From Pectobacterium carotovorum (lineage in GTDB: Bacteria; Pseudomonadota; Gammaproteobacteria; Enterobacterales; Enterobacteriaceae), in NCBI RefSeq assembly GCF_033898505.1, contig NZ_JAXAFK010000001.1:2356001-2420000 (forward strand): a stretch of DNA of 64,000 nucleotides, in the 5' to 3' direction. Every line of letters starts with the position of its first letter. Within the stretch, counting starts at the first letter, position 1. The notes beneath the pieces are model-generated. The model searched no databases. It worked only from the letters and a program-made list of their open reading frames with translations, and was not told where the DNA came from. Below are positions 51,603 to 61,668 of this stretch, in pieces. The position numbers were made by a program, and so were the translations under genes.

Positions 51603-53778
51603 TGCGAAGGTCTTCATTGGTTGGTGGGTAAAATGTCCGCCGACCTTCCCGCATCGCGAGCAAGCGTTCACAGGGTGCGAACCGATCGCCATACTGCTGT
51701 TGCAGCACCAGCAGCGTTTTTACAACCGTCTCGACGCCCAGACGATCCATGTAGTGAAATGGCCCGCCGAGGAAAGGGGGGAAACCGATACCGAATACGG
51801 CACCGATATCACCATCGCGCGCACATTGGATCACACCTTCATCCAGACAACGCGCCGCTTCGTTCAGCATCATCATTACGGCGCGCTGGCTGATGAGCGC
51901 GGGGTCGATATGGGCCTTCGATGTCACATCCAACAGCGGATAAATCGAGCTATCCACCTCTCTCCCCGAGTGCCAGAAACGGCGCGTTTTGTTGTATCGA
52001 TAGAACCCTTTCCCATTCTTGCGCCCTTTGCGTCCGTCTTTCAGTATCGCATCAAACGCGGGCGGGGACGTGAAACGTTTACCCAGTTCTTCGCTTAACA
52101 CCGGCACAATTTTGGTCGCAACATCGATGCCCACTTCATCAAGCAGCGCAAGCGGGCCGACGGGGAAACCAAAACGCACCAGCGCATAGTCAATCGATTC
52201 AATCGGCTCCCCTTCCAGCAGACAATAAGCCGCTTCGTTGATATAAGGCGCCAATATGCGGTTCACATAAAAACCGGCGCTGTCGCCCACGACGATCGCG
52301 GTTTTCCCCTGCTTTCTCGCCAAAGCAACCGTCGTTGCAACCGTCTCTGCGCTCGTGTGAGCGTGAGGAATCACCTCAACCAGCGGCATTTTGTCCACCG
52401 GACTAAAATAGTGCAGGCCAATAACCTGCTGCGGACGACGCGCGCCCTCCGCAATCTGGTGGATTGGCAGCGATGAGGTGTTTGACGCGAATATCGTATG
52501 CGGCGCGGCGTGATCTTCAATCTCCGCCACCATTTGCCGCTTCAGCGCCAGATCTTCAAAGACGGCCTCAATGACGATATCCGCATGTTCAAACCCGCGA
52601 TAGTCCGTACTGCCGGAAATCAACGTCATCAACCGCTGACGCTCCGTCGGCTTCATCCGTTTACGCTGGACGCGCTTGGTCAGCAGTTGCCAGTTGTATT
52701 TCAGAGCATGGTTGATGCCCTGCTCATTGATATCTTTAATACGCACCGGCAACTGCCCGCGCGTCGCCGTCACACTGGCGATCCCTCCCCCCATCAACCC
52801 GCCGCCAAGAATGCCGACGTGGTGAATTGGCCTAGCGTCAGAGGCCGCACCGGTGGTTTTCTTTAACGCGTTGGAAGCAAAGAACAGGTGGCGCAGCGCG
52901 GCAGATTCCGGTGTCATTACCAACTTGCCAAACGCTCGCGCCTCCTGGCGGTATCCTTCTTCACGGCCCTTTTCCACTCCCCGGCGCACGACCTGAATAA
53001 TCTTTTCCGTGGCCGGATAGTTGCCGTGTGTTTTCGCGCGGGTCTTGCGCTTCACCATCTTGAAAAGCACATGGCGAATGCCCGGGCTGCTCAGCAGGCG
53101 CGAACGCCAGCCCAGCGGCTCGGCTTTACGTTTTCCTTTTTTGAGGATCTCTACCGCCGTCTCCAGCAGGATATCGTGCGGGACGGCTTCATCCACCAGC
53201 CCCTGACGTAGCGCCTGACTCGCGCGGAGATGGCGACCGGTCAGAATGAGATCCAGCGCGCTATCCAGGCCAATCAGCCGTGGCAAGCGCTGCGTTCCGC
53301 CCGAACCGGGAAGGAGCCCAAGCTGCACTTCCGGTAGCCCCAGCACCGTCTTTTCATCCAGCGAGCAAACACGATAGTCGCAGGCTAATGCCAGCTCCAG
53401 CCCACCGCCCAGACAGGCACCGTGGATCGCAGCTACCACGGGGAACGGCAGCGCAGCAATCTGATCGAATGTTTCCTGCCCTTGCCTCGCCAAATTTTCT
53501 GCCTGTTCAGCGCTGCTGCACTGGTTCAACATGGTGATATCGGCACCGGCGATAAACGAGTCAGGTTTAGCAGAAATCAGAATCAGCCCTCTAAGCGTTG
53601 CATGCTGTCGTGCCTGCTCGAAAACCGAAAGAATTTGTTCCGCAAATTCGCTTTTTAGCGTGTTCACCTTCTCGCCGGGCACATCAATGCCGATCACACC
53701 GATATTGTCCGGCCGAATAGTGAGGGAAAAGGCAGAGGGGCTTTCCGTTACTGTAGGGAAAGGCTGTTGATCGTTCAT
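51595..53778 (-). CDS. fadJ: fatty acid oxidation complex alpha subunit FadJ
   Basis: 727-residue bifunctional enoyl-CoA hydratase / 3-hydroxyacyl-CoA dehydrogenase of the anaerobic beta-oxidation complex. The N-terminal crotonase domain (about 1-190) has [13 protein letters not shown] and [18 protein letters not shown] motifs. The dehydrogenase starts near residue 320 ([18 protein letters not shown]). It is second after fadI, with a 4-bp ATGA overlap. Confidence 0.97.
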   Translation of the reverse strand: MNDQQPFPTVTESPSAFSLTIRPDNIGVIGIDVPGEKVNTLKSEFAEQILSVFEQARQHATLRGLILISAKPDSFIAGADITMLNQCSSAEQAENLARQGQETFDQIAALPFPVVAAIHGACLGGGLELALACDYRVCSLDEKTVLGLPEVQLGLLPGSGGTQRLPRLIGLDSALDLILTGRHLRASQALRQGLVDEAVPHDILLETAVEILKKGKRKAEPLGWRSRLLSSPGIRHVLFKMVKRKTRAKTHGNYPATEKIIQVVRRGVEKGREEGYRQEARAFGKLVMTPESAALRHLFFASNALKKTTGAASDARPIHHVGILGGGLMGGGIASVTATRGQLPVRIKDINEQGINHALKYNWQLLTKRVQRKRMKPTERQRLMTLISGSTDYRGFEHADIVIEAVFEDLALKRQMVAEIEDHAAPHTIFASNTSSLPIHQIAEGARRPQQVIGLHYFSPVDKMPLVEVIPHAHTSAETVATTVALARKQGKTAIVVGDSAGFYVNRILAPYINEAAYCLLEGEPIESIDYALVRFGFPVGPLALLDEVGIDVATKIVPVLSEELGKRFTSPPAFDAILKDGRKGRKNGKGFYRYNKTRRFWHSGREVDSSIYPLLDVTSKAHIDPALISQRAVMMMLNEAARCLDEGVIQCARDGDIGAVFGIGFPPFLGGPFHYMDRLGVETVVKTLLVLQQQYGDRFAPCERLLAMREGRRTFYPPTNEDLRTS

Positions 53779-55088
53779 GGCGTCACCTCCAGTACCATTG
53801 CCGCACCCAGCCCGCCAGCCGCGCAGGCGGTGGTTAATCCCAACCCGCCGCCGCGACGGCGCAGTTCATTCAGCGTTTGGGTAATCATCCTCGCCCCGGT
53901 GGCCGCAAAGGGGTGCCCATAGGCGATTGAGCCCCCCAACACATTGAACTTGGCCCGATCAACTTCACCCAGCGCGGCATTTCTCCCCAGTTGATTGCGG
54001 GCAAACTCATCGCTGGCAAACAGTTTGAGGTTAGCCAGCGTCTGGGCAGCAAAGGCTTCGTGCATATCAATGAGCGTCAAATCAGCCAGCGCCACGCCAG
54101 CCCTTGCCAGCGCGAGCGGAGAGGCATAGGCCGGCCCCAGCAACATATCACGCTGCACGCCAATGGCGCTGAACGCATAGCTGCGCAGGTAGCCTAGCGG
54201 CGTAAGCCCCAGACTTTTGGCCTTGGATTCACTCATCATCAACACGGCCGCTGCGCCATCCGTCAACGGCGTACTGTTGGCCGCCGTGACCGAACCGTGC
54301 CGACGGTCAAACGCCGGGCGTAAACGGGAATACTGCTCCAGTGCGGAATCATGGCGCACATTGTTATCTTCACTCAGCGCCTTCTCATAAGGCGGGACGT
54401 AAGCCGTCATCACTTCATCGCGCAGCACGCCAGATTCCCAGGCCTGTGCCGCCAGCCTGTGCGAACGGTGCGCCAACTCATCCTGCTCTTCACGCGTGAT
54501 ACCGTAGGTTTTTGCCATCTGTTCCGCGGTATCGCCCATGCGCAATCCGGTGGAATACTCCGCCACGGCGGGTGCAACCGGCAGCAGGTCTTTCGGGCGT
54601 AGGCCGCTTAACAGTTTCAACTTCTGGCCCAGCGTTCTGGCTTTGTTCATATCCACCAGCGTTCTGGCCAACGCTTTGCTGACACCAATAGGCAGCACGG
54701 AAGAGGAATCCGCGCCACCGGCAATACCGACTTCGACCGTACCCGCCATAATACTTTCTGCCACGTTGGCAACCGCCTGAAAACTGGTCGCGCAGGCACG
54801 CGACACGCTATAGGCATCGGTATGTACGCTCATTCCCGTGCCGAGCACGATCTCTCTGGCGATATTCGGCGCTTCGGGCATTTGGACCACCTGTCCAAAC
54901 ACCAATAGCTCGATCAGCTCAGGATCGATACCCGTGCGAACCAATAATTCGCTGGTGACGAGCTTCCCTAATTCGAGGGCAGGTACGCCATGATAGGCCG
55001 TTGCCTGCCGGGCAAATGGGGTGCGTAATCCGCTCACGAACGCAATGCGATCGCCACGGCGGGTTATCAGAGGTAATACCTCACTCAT
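53775..55088 (-). CDS. fadI: acetyl-CoA acyltransferase FadI
   Basis: 437-residue thiolase, beta subunit of the FadIJ complex. The nucleophile Cys99 lies in [13 protein letters not shown]. The catalytic His is in [16 protein letters not shown], and a second Cys is in [11 protein letters not shown]. The start at 55088 follows AGGAG. Upstream are a 3 x 19-bp repeat and a FadR-like operator. Confidence 0.97.
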   Translation of the reverse strand: MSEVLPLITRRGDRIAFVSGLRTPFARQATAYHGVPALELGKLVTSELLVRTGIDPELIELLVFGQVVQMPEAPNIAREIVLGTGMSVHTDAYSVSRACATSFQAVANVAESIMAGTVEVGIAGGADSSSVLPIGVSKALARTLVDMNKARTLGQKLKLLSGLRPKDLLPVAPAVAEYSTGLRMGDTAEQMAKTYGITREEQDELAHRSHRLAAQAWESGVLRDEVMTAYVPPYEKALSEDNNVRHDSALEQYSRLRPAFDRRHGSVTAANSTPLTDGAAAVLMMSESKAKSLGLTPLGYLRSYAFSAIGVQRDMLLGPAYASPLALARAGVALADLTLIDMHEAFAAQTLANLKLFASDEFARNQLGRNAALGEVDRAKFNVLGGSIAYGHPFAATGARMITQTLNELRRRGGGLGLTTACAAGGLGAAMVLEVTP

Positions 55089-55096
55089 AAACGCTC

Positions 55097-55153
55097 CTGT
55101 TAACCGAAAATACTCCCGTTAACCAAAAATACTTCCGTTAGCCAAAAATAAAT
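55097..55153 (-). repeat. three tandem 19-bp repeats in the fadI leader
   Basis: Three imperfect 19-bp units (55097-55115, 55116-55134, 55135-55153) of the pattern CCGTTAACCAAAAATACTT, each with one to several differences. They lie between the fadI ribosome-binding site and the FadR-like operator. Confidence 0.8.
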
Positions 55154-55162
55154 TGCGCGCAC

Positions 55163-55179
55163 AACAGGTCAGACCTGAT
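55163..55179. promoter_or_regulatory. candidate FadR operator of fadIJ
   Basis: AACAGGTCAGACCTGAT matches the FadR consensus AACAGGTCNGACCAGTT at 14 of 17 positions. It is about 75-90 bp before the fadI start codon. Confidence 0.75.
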
Positions 55180-55360
55180 TTCATTGTTAACCAGATGGTT
55201 ACATTACGCAAAGTCACGCAACGCAAAAGTGTGAAGAGCAGCGAGTAGCAGCGAACAAAAGTGAAGAAATAGCAATAACAGAAGGAATAGAGGCGAGGTA
55301 ATGCATTAGTGGAAGCAGTGACGGGCAGGAGCCACAAGAAGGATCCTGCCGGGGAAAATA

Positions 55361-55657
55361 TTAACGCAGGCCGAGCTGGAAAATCATCGTTTCAGCCTGG
55401 CAACTGAATGTAAAACCGATGTCCAGCTTAACGCCACCGTCTATGTCTTCCAACGTGCTGACAATGTCGCAGGGGTCAGACTCTACCGCACGCGCTTTTG
55501 CCGTCAGGGCGGCCAGCGCCGCTTCCGCGTCAGAACGATCGCCGAAAACCTTGCTGTAAGACGCTGTGCAATCTGTGTTATCCATGATTGTGCCGACATC
55601 GACACAGCAGCAGGCTGCGGTTTCTTCAGCACTGCATTTGTTGATTACGTTCGTCAT
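55361..55657 (-). CDS. yfcZ: YfcZ/YiiS family protein
   Basis: 98-residue conserved protein of unknown function (DUF406), with an N-terminal cysteine cluster (TAACCCVDVGTIMDN) and C-terminal FQLGLR. It lies between fadI and divergent fadL, as in E. coli. 272 bp from the fadI start. Confidence 0.9.
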   Translation of the reverse strand: MTNVINKCSAEETAACCCVDVGTIMDNTDCTASYSKVFGDRSDAEAALAALTAKARAVESDPCDIVSTLEDIDGGVKLDIGFTFSCQAETMIFQLGLR

Positions 55658-56040
55658 GCTGCTTTCCTCTTAAAACGCGGGAGATTATGATCCAGTTCAA
55701 ATATTTTCTATCCTCCTTATATTTTACTCCCTCATCCCAAATCAGTGCCAGCACTTCATGCCAGCCAGTAATTTTAGTGATATCAATCACATTAAGGTGT
55801 TATACGGCAGTAAAAACCGAGTAATATCTCTTCACACAAATTAACCAAAACGTTAAGCAGATCTAAATTTTGCATCATTTTGGAAATATTCTTAATACAC
55901 GAATGCAACATTATCGTATTCCCAACTTATACTTTGGCAACTGGTCTGATTTGTCAGGCTGAGTGCGCCCCCTACAATGCGCGTCCCTTGTTACCCCGTG
56001 TAACAACGTTAAATAACAAGCATATAAAGAGGTTTTGGTC
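55658..56040 (+). promoter_or_regulatory. fadL upstream region
   Basis: About 380 bp of AT-rich sequence between yfcZ and fadL, with no ORF. It contains a FadR-like operator (separate entry) and a small dyad GTTACCCCGTGTAAC near 55989-56003 just before the fadL ribosome-binding site AAAGAGG. Confidence 0.6.
55939..55955. promoter_or_regulatory. candidate FadR operator of fadL
   Basis: AACTGGTCTGATTTGTC matches the FadR consensus AACTGGTCNGACCTGTT over most positions, with the left half perfect. It is about 85-100 bp before fadL. In E. coli fadL is FadR-repressed. Confidence 0.75.
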
Positions 56041-57324
56041 ATGAACCAGAAAAACCTGTTCAAACAATCCACAATTGCTGTTGCGGTGGCACTGTTTTCA
56101 GCAAATGTGTCAGCAGCTGGTTTCCAGCTAAATGAATATTCCTCATCGGGTCTGGGGCGTGCATTTTCTGGTGAAGGTGCCGTAGCCGATAATGCGGCCT
56201 CCGGCAGCCGTAACCCCGCGACCATGACCATGTTTGACCGTCCATCCTTCTCCGGTGGCGTCACCTATATCAACCCGGATATCGATGTTCAGGGGAAAAA
56301 CTCCCTGGCAGGGCAGAATACCAGCGCCAAGAATATCGCGCCGCACGCCTGGGTACCGAACCTGCATTTCATCATGCCACTTGATGATCAGTGGGCGATT
56401 GGCGCTTCCGCCACCACCAACTATGGGCTGGCAACGGAATTTAACGATACCTATGCCGCAGGTTCTATCGGTGGAAAAACCGATCTGTTGACATCAAACC
56501 TGAACCTGAGCGCCGCTTATCGTCTGAATCAGCATTTCAGCTTTGGTTTAGGTGTTAACGCCGTCTATGCCGATGCGAAAATCGAGCGTCGTGCTGGCGA
56601 GCTGGCTGCAGGTGGCTTGCAGCCGTCTTCCGAGTTAGTACACATGGAAGGCAAAGAGTGGGGCTACGGCTGGAACGCCGGTATCCTGTATGAAGTCGAC
56701 GAAAATAACCGCTTCGGCTTTACCTATCGCTCAAAAGTTAAGATCGATTTTGATGGCGATTACCATAGTGCCAAACCAGCTATCGCTCCAGGCCTGCCTG
56801 TTGGGACAAGTGGTGCAACGATCCCTGGCAAGCTGACGCTGAATCTGCCAGAAATGTGGGAAGCATCAGCCTACCATCGCGTAGCACCGAAGTGGGCGGT
56901 TCACTACAGTCTGGCCTATACCAGTTGGAGCCAGTTCCAGGAGCTGAAAGCGACGGGCAACAACGGGCAGACTCTGTTCCATAAAGATGAAAGCTTCCGT
57001 GATGCTTACCGTATCGCACTCGGCACCACCTACTATCATGACGATAACTGGACGTTCCGCGGCGGTATCGCGTTTGATGATAGCCCGGTACCGGCTGACA
57101 AACGTTCTATCTCTATCCCGGATCAGGACCGTTTCTGGCTAAGTGCAGGCACCACCTACGCATTTAATAAAGATGCCTCTGTGGATGTCGGCGTGTCCTA
57201 CATGCACGGCAAACAAGTTGATATCAGTGAACCTATCTCTGATGTCGCTGGTTCACCACGCTATAACTTTACCTCCAAAGGTAAAGCCTGGTTGTACGGC
57301 GTAAACTTCAACTATGCGTTCTAA
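56041..57324 (+). CDS. fadL: long-chain fatty acid outer-membrane transporter FadL
   Basis: 427-residue outer-membrane porin for long-chain fatty acids. The signal peptide is about residues 1-25 ([16 protein letters not shown]). The N-terminal hatch NPA motif is in [15 protein letters not shown], followed by barrel strands and the terminal aromatic (VNFNYAF). The start at 56041 (MNQKNLF) follows AGAGG. A terminator follows the gene. Confidence 0.97.
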   Translation: MNQKNLFKQSTIAVAVALFSANVSAAGFQLNEYSSSGLGRAFSGEGAVADNAASGSRNPATMTMFDRPSFSGGVTYINPDIDVQGKNSLAGQNTSAKNIAPHAWVPNLHFIMPLDDQWAIGASATTNYGLATEFNDTYAAGSIGGKTDLLTSNLNLSAAYRLNQHFSFGLGVNAVYADAKIERRAGELAAGGLQPSSELVHMEGKEWGYGWNAGILYEVDENNRFGFTYRSKVKIDFDGDYHSAKPAIAPGLPVGTSGATIPGKLTLNLPEMWEASAYHRVAPKWAVHYSLAYTSWSQFQELKATGNNGQTLFHKDESFRDAYRIALGTTYYHDDNWTFRGGIAFDDSPVPADKRSISIPDQDRFWLSAGTTYAFNKDASVDVGVSYMHGKQVDISEPISDVAGSPRYNFTSKGKAWLYGVNFNYAF

Positions 57325-57367
57325 ATAAGAACAGACGTTCTTATTTCTACCGTGTAGAACGTGATCA

Positions 57368-57396
57368 AGCAGGTAAGGCAACTTACCTGCTTTTTT
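57368..57396 (+). terminator. rho-independent terminator of fadL
   Basis: AGCAGGTAAG / CTTACCTGCT stem and a long T-tract, 44 bp after the fadL stop. Confidence 0.92.
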
Positions 57397-57423
57397 ATTG
57401 CCTGTATTTACGCGACACAGATA

Positions 57424-57448
57424 CAAAAAAGGCCGCTTTCGCGGCCTT
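57424..57448 (-). terminator. rho-independent terminator of mqo
   Basis: AAGGCCGC / GCGGCCTT stem followed on the minus strand by a run of six T, 27 bp past the mqo stop. Together with the fadL terminator it forms a back-to-back pair between convergent genes. Confidence 0.9.
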
Positions 57449-57474
57449 ATATCGTGCTTTCTGGCTAATACCGA

Positions 57475-59058
57475 TTATTCAGGTTTAACCTCAATATAAT
57501 CCAGACCCAGCGTGCTGCTGGTATAGCTGCGGATTTTATTGGTCATTTCAATATTACCGTCCAGCTTCTGGCCATAAGATGGAACGATCTCTTTCAGTTT
57601 GCTCTGCCACTCTGGCGTTGCAACTTTATCTTTAAACACTTTTTCCAGCAGGCTCAGCATAATCGGCGCAGCGGTAGACGCGCCCGGAGAAGCGCCCAGC
57701 AGTGCCGCAATCGAACCATCCTGAGAGCTGACGATTTCCGTACCCAGCTTCAGTACGCCGCCCTTCTCATCATCCTTCTTGATAACCTGAACGCGCTGGC
57801 CAGCAATCGCCAGTCTCCAGTCTTCTTTCTTCGCGTTAGGGAAGTATTCCTGCAACGAGGCGAAACGATCGTCGTCATCCATCATGACCTGACCGACCAG
57901 ATACTTCACCAGATCGAAGTTATCCAGACCTACGTGCGTCATCGGCATAATGTTGGAGAAGGTCACGGAACCAACCAGATCCCACAGCGAACCGTTTTTC
58001 AGGAACTTGCTGGAGAAGGTAGCAAACGGCCCGAACAGCAGTACCGGTTTACCATCAAAAATACGCGTATCAAGATGAGGAACGGACATCGGCGGCGCGC
58101 CCACGGAGGCTTTACCGTAAACTTTTGCCATGTGGCGCTTCACGATTTCCGGGTTTTCTGTCACCAGGAATTCACCACCAACCGGGAAGCCACCGTACAG
58201 GTCGGCCTCAGGAATACCGGATTTCTGCAGCAGCGGCAGCGCCGCCCCACCCGCACCGATAAAGACGAACTTCGCCTTAATCACGCTCTCTTTCTCGCCG
58301 TTCTTCAGATCGGCGTAAGTCACGCTCCAGGTGTTGTCCGCGTTACGCTTGATATCACGCACTTCTGAATTCAGGTGCAGCGCAAAGTTGGACTTGGTTT
58401 TCATCGCACCAACCAGCTGACGTGTGATTTCACCGTAGTTCACGTCAGTACCGATAGGCATGCGAGTCGCCGCAATCTTCTGAGCCGGATCGCGACCTTC
58501 CATCACCAGCGGAGCCCACTCTTTGATCGTATTGGGATCGTCAGAGAACTCCATGCCACGGTACAGCGTGCTGTGCTGCATTGCATCATAGCGGTGCTTC
58601 AGGAAGGCAGTGTTCTCATCGCCCCAGACAAAGCTGATGTGCGGCACACTGTTAATGAAGGAGTGCGGATTATTCAGCACGCCGTTTTTCACCTGATAGG
58701 ACCAGAACTGGCGTGAGACTTCAAAGGCTTCGGTAATTTCCAGCGCTTTGCTGATATTGATTGGGCCGTCAGGATTATCCGGCGTGTAGTTGAGTTCCAT
58801 GAAGGCCGAGTGACCCGTACCGGCATTATTCCAGCCGTTAGAGCTCTCTTCCGCCACGTTATCCATGCGCTCAACCATATCGATAGACCAATCTGGTTGC
58901 AGCTCCTGTAAATACACGCCCAGCGTAGAGCTCATAATGCCCCCGCCGATCAGTACCACATCCGTTGTCTTCTCTGTCGTTTTAGCATCTTCAGCCATCG
59001 CCAGTGGGGCGCTAACCACCACGCTCAGGCAGAAGAACATAGCAAGTAGTTTTTTCAT
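57475..59058 (-). CDS. mqo: malate:quinone oxidoreductase
   Basis: 527-residue FAD enzyme that oxidises malate to oxaloacetate and reduces quinone at the membrane. The FAD motif [11 protein letters not shown] lies near residues 37-47. The mqo signature [17 protein letters not shown] and the C-terminal [14 protein letters not shown] are intact. The N-terminal 22 residues look like a signal peptide (ending SAPLAMA), as in E. coli Mqo. The ATG at 59058 is preferred over 59106. Confidence 0.96.
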   Translation of the reverse strand: MKKLLAMFFCLSVVVSAPLAMAEDAKTTEKTTDVVLIGGGIMSSTLGVYLQELQPDWSIDMVERMDNVAEESSNGWNNAGTGHSAFMELNYTPDNPDGPINISKALEITEAFEVSRQFWSYQVKNGVLNNPHSFINSVPHISFVWGDENTAFLKHRYDAMQHSTLYRGMEFSDDPNTIKEWAPLVMEGRDPAQKIAATRMPIGTDVNYGEITRQLVGAMKTKSNFALHLNSEVRDIKRNADNTWSVTYADLKNGEKESVIKAKFVFIGAGGAALPLLQKSGIPEADLYGGFPVGGEFLVTENPEIVKRHMAKVYGKASVGAPPMSVPHLDTRIFDGKPVLLFGPFATFSSKFLKNGSLWDLVGSVTFSNIMPMTHVGLDNFDLVKYLVGQVMMDDDDRFASLQEYFPNAKKEDWRLAIAGQRVQVIKKDDEKGGVLKLGTEIVSSQDGSIAALLGASPGASTAAPIMLSLLEKVFKDKVATPEWQSKLKEIVPSYGQKLDGNIEMTNKIRSYTSSTLGLDYIEVKPE

Positions 59059-59375
59059 GCTTATATCTCTATTTTTATAAGTGCAGGTAAATAGAATTCC
59101 AGGCATTCATTAACACACGACCGCACCACCATCAGTCAAAGGCATCATTTTTATGACCTTTTTGTTAATCACCTTGCTAACAAAAAAATCAGCGTGCTGA
59201 CACATTTCAGCCGTGACGGGCATCAGTAGCGGTTAACGACGTTGCATTATTGTTATCTGACGACAGGAAATAAATTTTAGTAAGTAAATAAATGGACAAC
59301 AAAGTAATAACTTTTAAGAAACAAGCCACAGAATCAGTAGGGTAAAAATAAGTTTAGCAGTGTTTTATAAAAGCA
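59059..59375. promoter_or_regulatory. mqo upstream region
   Basis: About 320 bp between mqo and the mlaA terminator, without an ORF, AT-rich in its outer half. It presumably holds the mqo promoter; no specific operator is recognised. Confidence 0.45.
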
Positions 59376-59399
59376 AAAGGCACCCTGAGGGTGCCTTTG
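59376..59399 (-). terminator. terminator after mlaA
   Basis: AAAGGCACCC / GGGTGCCTTT stem followed on the minus strand by TTGCTTTT, 23 bp after the mlaA stop. Confidence 0.85.
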
Positions 59400-59421
59400 A
59401 AATGAGCGATGCTATGCAAAA

Positions 59422-60183
59422 CTATTGCGCTGAATCGATCTCGTCGAGTGAGTCTTCGATCGCTGCCGCATTCGGGTTCTTCTGCGGGGTGATTTGCCCA
59501 TCGCTGGCAAGGAAATCATGCCGTTGGAAGTAGGCTTCACGCATCATCAGGTAAGGATCGGAAGAGTTACGCAGTAAACCGTCGGAATCCAACAGCTGCG
59601 CTCGCGTTTCTATCCCTTCGATAGCCCACTTGCCTGCGGACATCCAAAACGTCAGATAGCTCAGCATCGGATACAGCGTATCCACTACGCCACCGCCGTC
59701 TTCACGAGGCGTCACGCTACCGTAGCCGGGTACCACGACATAAGGCCCGTAACCCACGCCATAATTACCCAATGTGCTACCAAAACGGCGAGACTCTTCT
59801 TTCGCCAGTTTCGGATTCGCCATTGACGCGACGTCAATCAGACCACCCATCCCGAGCAAGGTATTCAGGAAGAAACGGTTAAAGTGAATCATCGCTTTAT
59901 ACGGTTTGCCTTCAACGAAGTAGTTCACCATCGTTGCGGGCTCTTCCAGGTTGCTGAAGAAATTCCCTAGTCCGTTACGCGCAGGCTTCGGTACATAATC
60001 GCGCCAGGCAACAGCCGCAGGACGCACCAGATAAGGATCCAGAACGTCATAATTAAAGCTGAACATGGTACGGTTAAAGCCTTCAAGCGGATCGGAACGA
60101 CCTTCTTGATCGCGATCCCCGGAACTGGCGCAGCCGATCAGTAACACGCTGGCAAACACCACCCCACTCAGGCGGTAATTCAT
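59422..60183 (-). CDS. mlaA: phospholipid-binding lipoprotein MlaA
   Basis: 253-residue outer-membrane lipoprotein that extracts misplaced phospholipids from the outer leaflet and feeds the Mla pathway. The lipobox gives Cys18 (LLIGCASSG). The VacJ core contains DPLEGFNRTMFSFNYDVLDP and FFSNLEEP. A shorter C-terminus than some orthologues is normal for the family. 527 bp then separate it from argW. Confidence 0.96.
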   Translation of the reverse strand: MNYRLSGVVFASVLLIGCASSGDRDQEGRSDPLEGFNRTMFSFNYDVLDPYLVRPAAVAWRDYVPKPARNGLGNFFSNLEEPATMVNYFVEGKPYKAMIHFNRFFLNTLLGMGGLIDVASMANPKLAKEESRRFGSTLGNYGVGYGPYVVVPGYGSVTPREDGGGVVDTLYPMLSYLTFWMSAGKWAIEGIETRAQLLDSDGLLRNSSDPYLMMREAYFQRHDFLASDGQITPQKNPNAAAIEDSLDEIDSAQ

Positions 60184-60691
60184 ATCTGTTCTCCCTGATT
60201 TATAGTGTGCTATACCCGCGACCGAAAATGGGTATTCCCCGTATCAGCCCCAGCCTGGCAGGCTGAGCGACAAGGACGGGATATCGGCCAACAGTGTAAC
60301 ATTTTATGGCTCCATCGCTACGTTGGCTTACGTATTACTGCATTTTCAGAGGTTTGCCATTTTTCTTATGGGGCAGCTCACGGCGTCGTTGCGACACGCG
60401 ATCCAGCGTGGACGACTGTCCGATACTTCATTGCTCCACTCACAGCATAGCACTGTCAGCCTAAACCAGTGAGCTACGCCGCACCATCCCATCGTGTAAA
60501 AACTGACTACGTTTATCATCATTTTCGCACTCATCTTCCATGCACAAATTCGGCAACAGCAAGAGGCATTCATCCCACATAAAACGCCAAAAGCGACGCA
60601 AAACGAGGAAAAAGAACGCCAGTAAGCACGCCGATTGCCGACACTTTGAGCAAACGCGCCGTTAAGTGCTTATTCTCAGAGCGAAAATGCG
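60184..60691. other. non-coding region between mlaA and argW
   Basis: About 500 bp with no gene supported by a ribosome-binding site or composition. E. coli carries yfdC near here, but no trace of it was recognised. Confidence 0.5.
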
Positions 60692-60697
60692 TATAAT
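60692..60697 (+). promoter_or_regulatory. -10 element of argW
   Basis: TATAAT, 14 bp before the tRNA, followed by the GC-rich discriminator GCTCGGC typical of stringently controlled tRNA promoters. A clear -35 hexamer was not assigned. Confidence 0.65.
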
Positions 60698-60710
60698 AGC
60701 TCGGCTTCAT

Positions 60711-60785
60711 GTCCCCGTAGTTAAACGGATATAACAAGCCCCTCCTAAGGGCTAGTTACTGGTTCGATTCCAGTCGGGGACACCA
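60711..60785 (+). tRNA. argW: tRNA-Arg (anticodon CCU)
   Basis: 75-nt cloverleaf with encoded CCA. The acceptor stem GTCCCCG pairs with CGGGGAC, the T arm is CTGG-TTCGATT-CCAG, and the anticodon stem AGCCC / GGGCT has loop CTCCTAA with anticodon CCT at 60744-60746. It reads AGG codons. In E. coli argW is a prophage attachment site. No integrase is seen in this window. Confidence 0.97.
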
Positions 60786-60868
60786 TTCACGCGAAATATC
60801 ACTCCCCCGCCCCCTGATTAACTGCTATTGCGCCCTCTCTCTTTACTTCTATCAGCGCAAGACGGCCT

Positions 60869-61309
60869 CTACTCTTCATCACCAAGCATTTTTCTAAACG
60901 ACGCCTGATTCTTTATTTTTTTGAAACCCATGTGCTCATAAAAACGGTGAGCTTCTATCCTGCTTTCGCCTGAGTTCAACCGTATGCCTGCGGCACCAGT
61001 AGCATTAGCCCAATGTGCAGCCTGTTCCATCAGCGCTTTTCCAATGCCTTTTCTTTGAACATCGTTCCTGACGGCCAGCGCCAAAATATTCACCAGCCTC
61101 GGCCCATACGAACTAATGTACTCAGCAACATGAACGTAGCCGACGACCTCTTCTTCTATTTCAGCGACAAATAGCTGGTTAGTCGGTGACGAAAGTAAAT
61201 AACGCAGATGTTGTTCTGCCTCTTCAAGCGGATAATCATAGTGCAGTGCGTATTTATTCAAAAAATGAATAACTGAAATATCTTCTAATGCAGCCAGCCG
61301 AATATTCAT
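60869..61309 (-). CDS. GNAT-family N-acetyltransferase
   Basis: 146-residue acetyltransferase of the GNAT superfamily, substrate unknown. The acetyl-CoA motif is RNDVQRKGIGKALMEQA, with the R/Q-x-x-G-x-G/A core. The C-terminal motif is SRIEAHRFYEHMGFKK. It faces away from argW, in DNA that differs in composition from the core. It may be resident or acquired. Confidence 0.85.
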   Translation of the reverse strand: MNIRLAALEDISVIHFLNKYALHYDYPLEEAEQHLRYLLSSPTNQLFVAEIEEEVVGYVHVAEYISSYGPRLVNILALAVRNDVQRKGIGKALMEQAAHWANATGAAGIRLNSGESRIEAHRFYEHMGFKKIKNQASFRKMLGDEE

Positions 61310-61422
61310 AGTCTTTTCCCAGAAAAGGACATCCTTTTTTCATCCCGCGGATAACGATACTACTGCTTGTCACGGTAATCAGGCTGATTGCTCACTCGAT
61401 GTAGTCGCTATCACATAAATAG

Positions 61423-61563
61423 GATGAACGATTGCTGTTTGAACTTCGCCAGACAACGATGGTCGAGCATCTTCAAAGCGCTGGTGTTATTGCTGATGAT
61501 TCGGCGCACTGGCATCGAATTCGATATCATTATAACGACGCCGATAATGAAACGTATCCCTAA
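61423..61563 (+). pseudogene. possible remnant of a small protein
   Basis: A stop-bounded frame of 46 codons (DERLLFELRQTTMVEHLQSA onward) reads like real protein, with charged and aromatic residues and a HWHRIRYHYND stretch. It has no start codon at its left end; the only internal ATG is at 61459. It may be the end of a decayed gene. The rest of 61310-61668 shows no credible gene. Confidence 0.25.
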
Positions 61564-61668
61564 GCGGCAACAACCGCTTGCATAGCAAAGAATATATACT
61601 TACAACCATGAATAACCTTATAATATCAAAAGGATTTATTCACTATTTGTAAGGAATGCGTGTTTATT

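Noticed and set aside
55119..55337. 72-codon minus-strand ORF before fadI
   Set aside because: It runs through the tandem repeats and the FadR-like operator; no family resemblance.
60205..60450. 81-codon plus-strand ORF between mlaA and argW
   Set aside because: No ribosome-binding site or conserved motif; overlaps likely mlaA promoter.
61388..61585. 65-codon plus-strand ORF upstream of the exported cassette
   Set aside because: Another frame of the same stretch reads more like protein (61423-61563); this one has a weak start and no domain.
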